DNA of 64,000 bases from RUG100 sp034927505. Lineage in GTDB: Bacteria > Bacillota > Clostridia > Peptostreptococcales > Anaerovoracaceae. Numbering within the stretch: position 1 is the first letter of the stretch; each line of letters starts with the position of its first letter. The notes under the pieces were generated by a model that worked only from the letters and a program-made list of their open reading frames with translations, did no database searches and was not told where the DNA came from. A program made the translations under genes and the position numbers. Of this stretch, positions 41,394-50,038 are shown in pieces. The stretch is from contig JAYFPY010000010.1 in NCBI GenBank assembly GCA_034927505.1, positions 92,009-156,008 of the forward strand. Direction: 5' to 3'.

Positions 41394-43073
41394 ATGGCAT
41401 TTGACGGAATAGTAACAAGGGCAATGGCAGGAGAACTGGCCTCTGCCCTGAATGGCGGAAAAATAGAGAAAATATATCAGCCGGAAAAGGATGAGCTGGT
41501 GTTTTTCGTACACACAAAAAACGGCAAAGAAAAATTCTATGCCAGCTGCAACAATAATCATTCGGGGATATATCTCACCGATGCAGCTTTCTCCAATCCT
41601 CCGGAGCCTTCCGGTTTCTGTATGCTGCTGAGAAAGCACCTTGTATCCGGCCGCATTCTGTCTGTATCTCAGAAGAACGCCGAACGTATAATCGAAATCG
41701 AATTCGAGACAAGAGATGAAATGGGCTATACCGTCAGCAAAAAACTGATCGTTGAGATCATGGGCAAACACAGCAATATCGTTCTTGTAGATGTGTCCGA
41801 CGACCGTATCCTAGACAGCATCAAACGTGTTTCCATTGATGTAAACAGAGCCCGCCAGGTGCTGCCGGGCAGGAAGTACGAGTATCCGCCTGTCCAGGAT
41901 AAAGTCCCTTTCGACACGGCCGATGACGATCTGCTGCAGACCTTTGCCGGCGATCCGGACGGCCTGCTGTCGCACATCGGCGGCATATCTCCGCTGATCT
42001 CCCGGGAAATATCTTCAGCACCGGCTCAAAAGCTGCATGCCGTTTTGTCCCGGATTTCCACCGGCGATCTTGACCCCTGCGTATATCTGAAAGAGGACGG
42101 CTCGCCTGCAGACTTTCATGTGATACCCATCGAAGAATATGAAGACAGATACAGGGCCCTGCCATTCACTACTGTCAGCGAGACGGTGGCATATTATTAT
42201 TCACACCGGGATTCTTCAAACAGAGTCAAGCAGAAAGCTTCGAATCTGACCCGCGCCGTATCGGCTGCACTTAAGAAACTGAGGCTGAAAAGGCAGCGTC
42301 TTGGGGATGACCTTTTAAAAGCTGAAAAATCGGACAAATATCAGTTGTACGGCGAGCTCCTCACTGCGAATCTTCACGCCTTCAAGACAGGAGACCGCTC
42401 TGTCACCCTGACCAACTACTACGACGGCAGCGAGATCGCTATACCGCTGGACAAAAGATATGCTCCGGCGAAAAACGCTCAAATATATTTCAAAAAATAT
42501 TCCAAGGCAAAGACCGCCCTGAAAGAAAAACAAATACAACTGGATGAGACCGACAGCGATATCACTTATCTTGAATCGGTCGAGGCTTTTATTGAATCCG
42601 CTGCCGACACGGATATGATCGACGCCCTGCGCGAAGAGCTGACCGAAGCCGGATTTCTGAGAAAGCGAAAACAGAAAGGCGTTGTGAAAAAAAAGAAGAA
42701 AGCCGCCCCTTACGAATACCGTACATCTGACGGTTTTCGGATACTGGCCGGCCGCAGCAACAAAGAAAACGATCGTCTCACTTTCAGCACTGCCGGCCGA
42801 AACGATCTTTGGTTCCACACCAAAGATATACCGGGTTCCCATGTAATACTGTTCACCGAAGGGAAGGAAGCCAGCGATACAGCCATCTTTGAGGCGGCCG
42901 CTGTTGCTGCATACCACAGCAAAGGCAAGGATTCCGAAAACGTGCCTGTGGACTACACCCGGGTCAGATATGTAAAAAAGCCCAACGGTTCAAAACCGGG
43001 CATGTGCATATTCACAGACAACAAGACTGTATTTATAACGCCAAAACTTCCATCAGAGACAAACTCGATTTGA
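41394..43073 (+). CDS. rqcH: Rqc2 homolog RqcH, ribosome quality control (NFACT family)
   Basis: Binds stalled 50S-peptidyl-tRNA complexes and drives alanine tailing. The 559-residue protein has NFACT-N (MAFDGIVTRAMAGELASAL, KIEKIYQPEKDELVF), paired HhH-like and coiled-coil segments around 280-400, and C-terminal NFACT-R (RTSDGFRILAGRSNKENDRL, LWFHTKDIPGSHVIL). It was formerly annotated as a fibronectin-binding protein. A GGAGGG site precedes the ATG, and the gene is divergent from yicC. Confidence 0.94.
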   Translation: MAFDGIVTRAMAGELASALNGGKIEKIYQPEKDELVFFVHTKNGKEKFYASCNNNHSGIYLTDAAFSNPPEPSGFCMLLRKHLVSGRILSVSQKNAERIIEIEFETRDEMGYTVSKKLIVEIMGKHSNIVLVDVSDDRILDSIKRVSIDVNRARQVLPGRKYEYPPVQDKVPFDTADDDLLQTFAGDPDGLLSHIGGISPLISREISSAPAQKLHAVLSRISTGDLDPCVYLKEDGSPADFHVIPIEEYEDRYRALPFTTVSETVAYYYSHRDSSNRVKQKASNLTRAVSAALKKLRLKRQRLGDDLLKAEKSDKYQLYGELLTANLHAFKTGDRSVTLTNYYDGSEIAIPLDKRYAPAKNAQIYFKKYSKAKTALKEKQIQLDETDSDITYLESVEAFIESAADTDMIDALREELTEAGFLRKRKQKGVVKKKKKAAPYEYRTSDGFRILAGRSNKENDRLTFSTAGRNDLWFHTKDIPGSHVILFTEGKEASDTAIFEAAAVAAYHSKGKDSENVPVDYTRVRYVKKPNGSKPGMCIFTDNKTVFITPKLPSETNSI

Positions 43074-43112
43074 CGTTTCCCCCACTTTATCAACCTTTTT
43101 ACGCATTACTCC

Positions 43113-43141
43113 TTGCAGGGTGTTTTTACGTATCTTATACT
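43113..43141 (+). promoter_or_regulatory. Promoter of the zinc-finger mini-gene
   Basis: TTGCAG (43113-43118), 17-bp spacer, TATACT (43136-43141), about 60 nt ahead of the ATG at 43204. A CCCT/AGGG hairpin lies in the leader. Confidence 0.65.
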
Positions 43142-43203
43142 GTAATCACCCTCTTCGAAGGGAAAACCAGAATGTGAATTATGAAGAAAGGACGGTACAA
43201 AAA

Positions 43204-43308
43204 ATGGGAAAGAGATGTACTATATGCAATTCATCGTATGCGACCATACCATTCCATGGGGGTCATATATGTGAGAGCTGTCTGGATTTTGTTACTACAA
43301 GATATTGA
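43204..43308 (+). CDS. 34-residue zinc-finger protein, Gin/CsfB-like spacing
   Basis: The mini-protein MGKRCTICNSSYATIPFHGG then HICESCLDFVTTRY has two CxxC knuckles, as in a zinc ribbon. The spacing CxxC-x13-CxxC and the IC-x2-C end recall Gin (CsfB), the anti-sigma-G factor of spore formers; homology is not proven. The ATG at 43204 follows AAGGA and a good promoter. An upstream GTG at 43174 would add ten residues. It lies between rqcH and a plus-strand terminator, so it is a single-gene unit. Confidence 0.55.
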   Translation: MGKRCTICNSSYATIPFHGGHICESCLDFVTTRY

Positions 43309-43356
43309 GGTCGGTCCGCATATCGATCAGACAGTAAAAAACACATAACGGGTTTT

Positions 43357-43402
43357 AGCAGAGTCATAACAGCATACGCTTTATCGGCTCTGCTTTTTTT
43401 TG
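43357..43402 (+). terminator. Plus-strand terminator after the zinc-finger mini-gene
   Basis: AGCAGAG (43357-43363) pairs with CTCTGCT (43388-43394), followed by a run of eight T. It overlaps the end of the convergent flavin-reductase gene. Confidence 0.65.
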
Positions 43403-44016
43403 CTGTTTCGCTGAGCCTGCCGTCTTTTGCCCGCCAGTTTTTTCTTAGTTGATGATTTCATCACCGAATAACCGAATCTTCCAAGAGGCGATCTCTTCAG
43501 TCCAAAATATTCTCCATGGCTGTATGCGACCAGTCCGGCTTTGTCCAGACGTATCCGCCCGCTTCCGTCGATCAGTTTTTCATCGGCCGTCACGTTGACT
43601 ATCTCGGCTACAAACATATCGTGGGAACCGTATTCATGCACTTCTGTCACCCTGCACTCCAAACTGAGCGGCGATTCAGCGATGGCCGGGCATGATACCT
43701 CTCTGCATTTCTCCGGCGTCAGTTCCTGTTCTTTGAATTTATCAAAGTCCTTCCCTGAACGCACTCCACACCAGTCTGCCGAAAATGCCAGCTCCTCTGT
43801 GACCAGATTGATGACAAACTCACCGCTTTCTTCTATCATATGATGTGAATATCTTTCTTTTCTCACCGATACATATGTCATCGGCGGGATCGAATTGACG
43901 ATGCCTGTCCACGCTATAGTAATGATGTTTTTTTCGCCGTCGGCATCGCCGCAGGAGACCATTACCACGGGAACGGGATTCAGCATTGCTCCCGGATCAA
44001 AATTTTTCTTGCTCAT
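43381..44016 (-). CDS. Flavin reductase-like FMN-binding protein
   Basis: The 211-residue protein is a flavoredoxin-type split-barrel protein: NPVPVVMVSCGDADGEKNI, IAWTGIVNSIPPMTYVSVRK, ESGEFVINLVTEELAF and LECRVTEVHEYGSHDMFVAE are the FMN-binding segments. The last 30 residues are very basic (KKKLAGKRRQAQRNSKKKQ), an unusual tail. Such proteins reduce FMN or accept electrons in anaerobes; the partner is unknown. The gene overlaps the rluD stop by 4 nt. Confidence 0.85.
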   Translation of the reverse strand: MSKKNFDPGAMLNPVPVVMVSCGDADGEKNIITIAWTGIVNSIPPMTYVSVRKERYSHHMIEESGEFVINLVTEELAFSADWCGVRSGKDFDKFKEQELTPEKCREVSCPAIAESPLSLECRVTEVHEYGSHDMFVAEIVNVTADEKLIDGSGRIRLDKAGLVAYSHGEYFGLKRSPLGRFGYSVMKSSTKKKLAGKRRQAQRNSKKKQSR

Positions 44017-44954
44017 TTTATTTTCCTTATTCTTTCCAGTACATTCAAAAACTCTTTGGGAGGATCCGCAGTGAATTCCATGTATTCTCCTGTGGAAGGA
44101 TGTACGAATCCCAGCAGATATGCATGGAGCATCTGGCCGTTGGCGCCGAAAGGATTTTTCTGCGGACCGTACAGACTGTCACCCACCAGAGGATGTCCGA
44201 TATAACTCATGTGGACTCTTATCTGATGTGTCCTGCCGGTCTCCAGGCGGGCTTCTATAAGGGCGTATTTGCCCAGCCGTTCCAGCACCCTGTAGTTCGT
44301 CACTGCCGTTTTCGAATTAAGATCGGTGACGGCCTGCCTCAGTCTGTTTTTCGGATCCCGGCCTATGGGCTCATCGATCCGCCCTTCATCTTCCCGAAAG
44401 CTGTTATATACGATAGCTATGTACGCTCTCTTCGAACTGTGGTCGGCCAGCTGTTTCGCCAGACTGCTGTGAGCGCTGTTGTTCTTCGCCACCATCAAAA
44501 GGCCGCTGGTATCCTTGTCTATACGATGGACGATGCCCGGCCTTATGACACCGTTGATTGAGGAAAGCCGGTCTTTGCAGTGAAACATTATACCGTTCAC
44601 AAGTGTGCCCGTAAGGTTGCCCACTGCAGGATGGACCACCATCCCCCGCGGTTTGTCGACCACCAGAACATCATCGTCTTCATAGACTATATCCAGCGGT
44701 ATATCTTCCGGCTCCACCGAAAGTATCTCCGGCTGGGGCACCGTCAGTACTACTGCATCTCCGGCCTGTAACTTGATTTTTTTTGATATGCATTTCTCTC
44801 CATTGAGAAGGAGCATGCCGCCGGATATGAGCTTTTGGATAAAGCTTCGTGAAGTATCTTCCATCAAAAGAGAAAGGGCCCTGTCTATCCGGATCCCTTC
44901 CATATTTTCTCCGATCATGAAATTATATTCTTTTTCTTTTGTCATTTTTACCAT
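44013..44954 (-). CDS. rluD: RluA-family large-subunit rRNA pseudouridine synthase (RluD type)
   Basis: The 313-residue protein has an N-terminal S4 domain (RIDRALSLLMEDTSRSFIQK) and a catalytic domain with the Asp in HRIDKDTSGLLMVAKN, plus ALIEARLETGRTHQIRVHM and HPLVGDSLYG. It probably modifies 23S rRNA. Start choices are 44954, 44945 or 44918; the first two overlap the lspA end by 22-32 nt, and none has a strong ribosome site. Family alignment (EEY..GIRID) favours one of the longer starts. Confidence 0.92.
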   Translation of the reverse strand: MVKMTKEKEYNFMIGENMEGIRIDRALSLLMEDTSRSFIQKLISGGMLLLNGEKCISKKIKLQAGDAVVLTVPQPEILSVEPEDIPLDIVYEDDDVLVVDKPRGMVVHPAVGNLTGTLVNGIMFHCKDRLSSINGVIRPGIVHRIDKDTSGLLMVAKNNSAHSSLAKQLADHSSKRAYIAIVYNSFREDEGRIDEPIGRDPKNRLRQAVTDLNSKTAVTNYRVLERLGKYALIEARLETGRTHQIRVHMSYIGHPLVGDSLYGPQKNPFGANGQMLHAYLLGFVHPSTGEYMEFTADPPKEFLNVLERIRKIK

Positions 44955-45384
44955 CTATAAACAATACATAGATACACAACATCACACATCCTGCACATAC
45001 AAAAATATCAGCCACATTGAACACAGCAAAGAATTTCAGATCGAACATGTCTACCACATAACCGAGGCATACTCTGTCGATCAGATTTCCGATACCGCCT
45101 CCGACGATGAGGGCCACTGAGGCCAGCATAAATTTACTGCCTGTCTTTCTCTTCAGTGTCATGAAGACCAGTCCCGCTGCGATCAGGACCGCTGTGAAAA
45201 TGCTCAGCATCCATGTGTGGCTGCTGAACAGGGAAAAAGCCGCGCCCGTATTCCTTATGTATGTGATATGAAAAAAGCCGCTGATCACAGGTATGCTCTC
45301 CCCCTGCGCCATTTCTGTTACAACCAGACATTTCACTGCACGGTCCAGCAGAACTGCAGCGATCACGATCAGATATCCGTACAA
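44923..45384 (-). CDS. lspA: Lipoprotein signal peptidase (signal peptidase II)
   Basis: The 153-residue membrane aspartyl protease cleaves prolipoprotein signal peptides. Four hydrophobic helices are visible, with the family motifs FFHITYIRNTGAAFSLF, GGGIGNLIDRVCLGYVVDMF (first catalytic Asp region) and FNVADIFVCAG (second catalytic Asp). Located between divIVA and rluD, a common Bacillota arrangement. Confidence 0.96.
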   Translation of the reverse strand: MYGYLIVIAAVLLDRAVKCLVVTEMAQGESIPVISGFFHITYIRNTGAAFSLFSSHTWMLSIFTAVLIAAGLVFMTLKRKTGSKFMLASVALIVGGGIGNLIDRVCLGYVVDMFDLKFFAVFNVADIFVCAGCVMLCIYVLFIDGKNDKRKRI

Positions 45385-45403
45385 AGAAAATCACGGGGAA
45401 TTA

Positions 45404-46054
45404 TCATTCCCCGCCTCCGTTTTTCATATCGATGACCATAGTTTTTCTATCGTCGTCAGTCTCCGAAAAATCGATATCCACTCTCGTTTCATCTGATATT
45501 TCTGTCGAAAATCCTGCCGATCTTTCTGCATCGTCTTCTCTGTCCGGGACTTCTGAAACTCCTTCCAGGATTTCTTCCAGTTTGTTCTCATTAAAATTAG
45601 GATACATATCTTCGTCCATCTTATCGAATCTGGACAGTTCGTCTTCCAGCATCCTTTTATATCCGTCTCTGAAGGATTCATATCTGTTTTTCAGATTTCT
45701 GTGTTCTTCCACAAGTCTCTGTGCCTGATCTCTTGACTCACGTATTGCCAGTTCGGCATCCATCTCTGCGTTTTTCAGGATGACCTCAGCTCTCTTCTCG
45801 GCGCTTTGGGATATGTCTCCCATCAGTTTTTGCGCCTGCTCCAAAACCTTTACCACTTCGCCTTCCGAGCCTTTGTATTTTTTCATTTCCTCTTCAAGGC
45901 GGCTGACATCGGCTTTCAGCTTTGCATTTTCCTTTATTACTTTTTCCAGATCAAGGGTGATCAGATCCAGGAACATATCCACTTCGTCTTCCTTGTAACC
46001 ACGCATCCCCTTTGTGAATTGTTTGTTCTGAATGTCCAACGGTGTTATCATCAT
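45404..46054 (-). CDS. divIVA: DivIVA-family cell division protein
   Basis: The 216-residue coiled-coil protein binds curved membrane at poles and septa. The N-terminal lipid-binding segment is ITPLDIQNKQFTKGMRGYKE, then DEVDMFLDLITLDLEKVIKE leads into a long coiled coil up to about residue 140. The C-terminal third is acidic and disordered. It directly follows sepF with no gap, the conserved division-cluster order. Confidence 0.93.
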   Translation of the reverse strand: MMITPLDIQNKQFTKGMRGYKEDEVDMFLDLITLDLEKVIKENAKLKADVSRLEEEMKKYKGSEGEVVKVLEQAQKLMGDISQSAEKRAEVILKNAEMDAELAIRESRDQAQRLVEEHRNLKNRYESFRDGYKRMLEDELSRFDKMDEDMYPNFNENKLEEILEGVSEVPDREDDAERSAGFSTEISDETRVDIDFSETDDDRKTMVIDMKNGGGE

Positions 46055-46513
46055 TTACCTCCAGCTATCTATGCTTCCAGAAAAATCAAATCCTTTGCTT
46101 TCCACTGTTGCTGCAATATCGACATTCTCCGGAGCAAATACAAATATATTGTCTGCCACCTTCTGAACATTTCCATCCAGGGCATACGTCGCTCCGCTGA
46201 GAAAATCAAATATTTTTCTTGCTGTTTCCGAATCTATTTTTTCAAGGTTCAATATTACAGGTTTTTTCTGCTTCAATGAATCCACCAGTTTAGGGCATTC
46301 ATCAAAACCGTCCGGGTCCGTTACTACCAGCTTGAACGGGTTTTCACTTCTTTGCATATCCACTACCTTACTCTTTCTTGAGTAATTGCTCCTCGGCTCT
46401 ACTCTTCTTCTTTCCAGCTGTGCGCCTGCAGCTTCGATCTCTTCTTCTGTGATGTCGTCATCATCATACTCTTCAATTCCCACCAAATCTTTGAATTTGT
46501 TTAAAACACCCAT
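46055..46513 (-). CDS. sepF: Cell division protein SepF
   Basis: The 152-residue protein aids FtsZ ring assembly and membrane tethering. It has the amphipathic N-terminus (MGVLNKFKDLVGIEEYDDDD), a charged linker and the SepF core PKLVDSLKQKKPVILNLEK, RKIFDFLSGATYALDGNVQK and IFVFAPENVDIA. It lies between yggS and divIVA. Confidence 0.95.
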   Translation of the reverse strand: MGVLNKFKDLVGIEEYDDDDITEEEIEAAGAQLERRRVEPRSNYSRKSKVVDMQRSENPFKLVVTDPDGFDECPKLVDSLKQKKPVILNLEKIDSETARKIFDFLSGATYALDGNVQKVADNIFVFAPENVDIAATVESKGFDFSGSIDSWR

Positions 46514-46531
46514 ATTGACCTCCTAACAGTC

Positions 46532-47200
46532 TTAATATACACGTTGTCCAAATATTGCGCTTCCCACTCTTACCATATTGGAGCCTTCTTCCATTGCCGT
46601 TTGGTAATCATGAGACATCCCCATGGACAAATATTTAAAATCAAGCCGTTCATGGCTGATCTTTCCAAACTCGTCGTACTGCTTTTTCACTTCGGCGAAA
46701 TACTGTCTTATATCTGCCGGATCTTCGGCAAACGGCGCTACGCACATCAAACCGCATATCCTTATGTTTTCGCAGGTATCCAGTATCTCTTTTATCATTG
46801 CTCCTGTGTCATCTGCGCTGATCCCGAATTTACTTTCTTCATCGGCCGAATTCACCTGGATCAGGATATCCATAGTGATACCGTGCTGACCAGCTCTTTT
46901 GTTTATTTCTTTTGCAAGCTTCAGTGAATCAACCGAATGTATCAGCGATACTTTATCGATTATATATTTTACTTTGTTCGTCTGCAGATGGCCGATCATA
47001 TGCCATCTTACCGGCTTGACGTGGTCGTATTTGTCCAGTATCTCCTGGACCTTGTTTTCGCCTATGTCGGTAACGCCCTCATCTATAGCCGTGTTGATGT
47101 CCTGATACGGATGCGTCTTCGTTACTGCTACCAGCAGCACTCCTTCTTTCAGTGTACTTCTGACTTTTTCCAAATTACCTTTAATGTCTGTCATGATCAC
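46532..47200 (-). CDS. yggS: YggS-family PLP homeostasis protein
   Basis: The 222-residue single-domain TIM-barrel protein carries pyridoxal phosphate. LLVAVTKTHPYQDINTAIDE holds the PLP lysine, followed by IGENKVQEILDKYD, RWHMIGHLQTNKVKYI and the phosphate-binding LSMGMSHDYQTAMEEG. It equals ylmE in the Bacillus sepF cluster. It overlaps the upstream HlyD-like gene by 4 nt. Confidence 0.94.
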   Translation of the reverse strand: MIMTDIKGNLEKVRSTLKEGVLLVAVTKTHPYQDINTAIDEGVTDIGENKVQEILDKYDHVKPVRWHMIGHLQTNKVKYIIDKVSLIHSVDSLKLAKEINKRAGQHGITMDILIQVNSADEESKFGISADDTGAMIKEILDTCENIRICGLMCVAPFAEDPADIRQYFAEVKKQYDEFGKISHERLDFKYLSMGMSHDYQTAMEEGSNMVRVGSAIFGQRVY

Positions 47201-48192
47201 TCACCTTTTTCGTCGCTTTCCGGATTTTTCAGCACTTCGTCATACATTTCCACAGTGCTGACAGTATTTCCTTTATCATTATAGAATGAGCCTTCTGACA
47301 CCAGTGTCTGTTCGCCGTTGGTTCCCAGTACGTTTACCGGTGTGAACACATATTCATCGGTCGTCGACTTTACATATACGCCTACCACATCGTTCTTAGT
47401 GGTGACACATCCGTTGCTGATCAGCAGTCCTTCGCTGTCGGCTGTGATGACCGAACCTTCCTCGGCTCTTATCTTGACAAAATCTTTGTAGTATCTGTTG
47501 GTCTTCAGGATGACGCGCCATTTGCTGCTTTCCTGGGTGATATCGCTGACCGTTGCCTGCAATGTCCCTTCCGGCAGTTTGACCTTCAAAGTACTGCCTG
47601 TTTCATATTTGCTGATATCCGCCTCGTCTATCCAGCATACTATATACCAGCTGCTGTTGTCGGATATCTTGTATATAGGATCTCCCTTTTCAGTGAATGT
47701 CCTTTTTACATCGACCGCCTCCCTGACCTTTTTTTCAGTCCCGGCTTCCTTCATGTTTTTCATATTTGAAGGAGAAAAGTAATTCTCGTGACCGTCGATA
47801 TAAAATGAAAAGCAGCCTTTCCGCTGACTTGTGTGACTGCTGTCAGCGATCATGTCGCTGCCCAGACTGTCGATCAGTTTTTTGTATTTGCCCGCCTTGC
47901 CTTTATCCCTCTTTGATGAAGCCGGGGTAAAGTCCAGCACTTTAGTTTCCCTTTTGATTAGAGCCCCTTCTTTTACGTCAAATTTCATATTGCCGCTTTC
48001 GGAAGCTGCATATACCGTTTCGTCTCTGACGATGTAACATTTTACATCATCTTTTACAGTCAGTTCCCCCTGGCGTATCACCTCTGTTCTCGTCAGCGCC
48101 CCTGTTACTGATGGTATAACAGCAATAACTATATATAGGGCCACAAGTATCAGCAGATAGATACATATTGTTTTTTTCTTTAATTTTGGCAT
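47197..48192 (-). CDS. HlyD-like membrane-fusion/periplasmic adaptor-type protein
   Basis: The 331-residue protein has one N-terminal membrane helix (IYLLILVALYIVIAVIP) and an extracellular region with the lipoyl-like barrel strands of HlyD-family adaptors (VLDFTPASSKRDK, GSTLKVKLPEGTLQATVSDI, GLLISNGCVTTKNDVVGVYV). In many Clostridia a protein of this kind sits ahead of yggS-sepF, which suggests a role at the division site or in envelope biogenesis rather than drug efflux. No ABC partner is nearby. Confidence 0.75.
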   Translation of the reverse strand: MPKLKKKTICIYLLILVALYIVIAVIPSVTGALTRTEVIRQGELTVKDDVKCYIVRDETVYAASESGNMKFDVKEGALIKRETKVLDFTPASSKRDKGKAGKYKKLIDSLGSDMIADSSHTSQRKGCFSFYIDGHENYFSPSNMKNMKEAGTEKKVREAVDVKRTFTEKGDPIYKISDNSSWYIVCWIDEADISKYETGSTLKVKLPEGTLQATVSDITQESSKWRVILKTNRYYKDFVKIRAEEGSVITADSEGLLISNGCVTTKNDVVGVYVKSTTDEYVFTPVNVLGTNGEQTLVSEGSFYNDKGNTVSTVEMYDEVLKNPESDEKGE

Positions 48193-48205
48193 ATTCTGTC
48201 TCCAA

Positions 48206-48949
48206 CTATATATTACACCAATTCTTGACCTTTTCCAATATCTTTTTCTCTTCCTTTGACAGCTCGCTCTCCCTTTTGCAGAATTCTTCGAACATATCCG
48301 GCCGGCGCTCTTTTGTCAGCTTCAAAGATTCCTCCAGCTTCCACAGCTTTATAGCCTTGTGGTCCCCCGACAGCAGGACCTGCGGAACGTCCATGCCCCG
48401 GTACTCTCTCGGCTTTGTGTAATGGGGATATTCCAGCAGTCCGGAATATACAGATTCATCCATGGCAGATTCTTCACTGCTCAGCACTCCCGGTATCAGT
48501 CTTGCTACTGCGTCCGTCAGAACTATCGCCGCCGGTTCGCCGCCGGTGAGGATATAGTCTCCGATGGAGATTTCTTCTATGTCGAAGTGCTCCAGTATCC
48601 TCTGGTCTATTCCTTCGTAGTGGCCGCACAGTATGACCAGTTCGTCCTCCCGGGAAAGCTGCTGCAGCTTTTCGCGGTCCGGGATATTCCCCTTGGGCGA
48701 CATATATACGATCTTCTTTTTCTCCGCATCCACGTGTTCCAGCGCGCGGAATATGGGATCGCATGTCATTACCATGCCGGCTCCGCCGCCAAAGGGCGTT
48801 TCATCGGTTTTTTTATGTTTGTCCAGCGTATAGTCGCGGATATCTGTAAGTCGTATTTCCAGTATTCCTTTTTCTTCTGCTTTCCCCAGCATGCTGCTCT
48901 TTACGGCCGTGAACATTTCGGGAAAGAGTGTCAGAATATCTATTATCAT
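48206..48949 (-). CDS. trmD: tRNA (guanine-N1-)-methyltransferase
   Basis: Methylates G37 of tRNAs with G36. The 247-residue SPOUT enzyme shows MIIDILTLFPEMF, DKHKKTDETPFGGGAGMVM, YMSPKGNIP, the knot loop ILCGHYEGIDQRILEH and SIGDYILTGGEPAAIVL. It overlaps rimM by 4 nt. In most bacteria rplS follows; here the HlyD-like gene follows after 13 nt. Confidence 0.97.
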   Translation of the reverse strand: MIIDILTLFPEMFTAVKSSMLGKAEEKGILEIRLTDIRDYTLDKHKKTDETPFGGGAGMVMTCDPIFRALEHVDAEKKKIVYMSPKGNIPDREKLQQLSREDELVILCGHYEGIDQRILEHFDIEEISIGDYILTGGEPAAIVLTDAVARLIPGVLSSEESAMDESVYSGLLEYPHYTKPREYRGMDVPQVLLSGDHKAIKLWKLEESLKLTKERRPDMFEEFCKRESELSKEEKKILEKVKNWCNI

Positions 48950-49440
48950 ATTTCCAGAAGCCCCTCCGGAAGCTGTACCTTTATTTCTTTTTTATCTGTG
49001 TCCACGCCTCTTATAAATTCATCCACCACCGGGAGATATATCATTTTGCCTTTTCCCGGCTTTATACAAAACAGCTCCTGAGCTGTGCCCTGGATTATGT
49101 CGTCCAGCTTTCCCAGCACGCTGCCGGCTTCATTCATAACATCGAATCCGATTATGTCTTTGATGTAGTACTCTCCCTCGGAAAGTTCATCCAGATCTTC
49201 TTCACTGATGTATACGTCTTTGCCTTTGACGGCTTCTGCGGCATTTCTGTCATCGACCCCTTCGACTTTCAGGATCACCATGTCCTTCTGGTATCTGACA
49301 TTTTCTATACAGTAAAGCCGATCCCCGATCAGGATCTGGTCCAGGTCTTCATATCTGTCCGGCCTGGAATAATTGTACAGTTTCAGTTCTCCTTTAAGGC
49401 CAACTGCGTTTACTATTTTACCTGTTTTTATTTTTTCCAT
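48946..49440 (-). CDS. rimM: 16S rRNA processing protein RimM
   Basis: The 164-residue 30S assembly factor has the N-terminal RimM domain (TGKIVNAVGLKGELKLYNYS, GDRLYCIENVRYQKDMVILK) and a C-terminal PRC barrel (YYIKDIIGFDVMNEAGSVLG, ELFCIKPGKGKMIYLPVVDE). Position between khpA and trmD is the conserved one. Confidence 0.96.
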   Translation of the reverse strand: MEKIKTGKIVNAVGLKGELKLYNYSRPDRYEDLDQILIGDRLYCIENVRYQKDMVILKVEGVDDRNAAEAVKGKDVYISEEDLDELSEGEYYIKDIIGFDVMNEAGSVLGKLDDIIQGTAQELFCIKPGKGKMIYLPVVDEFIRGVDTDKKEIKVQLPEGLLEI

Positions 49441-49492
49441 TTTTACCCGTTATATCAACAAGGCACATATACGAATATATGTGCCTCATGTG

Positions 49493-49723
49493 TTATTGTA
49501 CTATTTCAACTACTACTTTTTTGTTAGCCTTCGTTGCGGCAGCCTTTACTACAGTTCTCAATGCCTTGGCAATTCGTCCCTGTTTACCGATGACCTTCCC
49601 CATGTCATCTCCGGCAACTTTCAGCTGAACGACAGTAGTCTGCTTGTCCACTGTTTCAGTGACCTCGACTGCGTCGGGATCGTCCACCAGTGATTTTGCA
49701 ATTACTTCAACTAATTCAGTCAT
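49493..49723 (-). CDS. khpA: KH-domain RNA-binding protein KhpA
   Basis: The 76-residue single KH domain protein has the GxxG loop in DDMGKVIGKQGRIAKALRTV. KhpA pairs with KhpB in RNA-based control of cell elongation and division in Gram-positives. It lies between rpsP and rimM, as usual. Confidence 0.95.
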   Translation of the reverse strand: MTELVEVIAKSLVDDPDAVEVTETVDKQTTVVQLKVAGDDMGKVIGKQGRIAKALRTVVKAAATKANKKVVVEIVQ

Positions 49724-49742
49724 TAGTCATCACCGCTTTCTC

Positions 49743-49985
49743 TTACTGAATGATTCCCTCTTTTTTGAAAAGGCTTCTTACTCTTTCCGTAGGCTGTGCT
49801 CCGTTTGAAAGCCACTTCTGTGCAGCTTCTGCATCGATCCTGATCTCGTCCGGATCTGTCAGCGGATTGAAGTATCCGATCTCTTCAATGAATTTACCGT
49901 TTCTCGATCTTCTCGAATCAGCAACTACTATCCTGTAAAAAGGCTTTTTGTGAGCTCCCATTCTCTTAAGTCTGATTTTAACCAT
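49743..49985 (-). CDS. rpsP: 30S ribosomal protein S16
   Basis: The 80-residue protein has the conserved start MVKIRLKRMGAHKKPFYRIV, followed by ADSRRSRNGKFIEEIGYFNP. Length and position after ffh are standard. Confidence 0.98.
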   Translation of the reverse strand: MVKIRLKRMGAHKKPFYRIVVADSRRSRNGKFIEEIGYFNPLTDPDEIRIDAEAAQKWLSNGAQPTERVRSLFKKEGIIQ

Positions 49986-50038
49986 TTGTTATTTCCTCCA
50001 TGATTCTATATTTATTTTATATTTAACATTATCTAATA

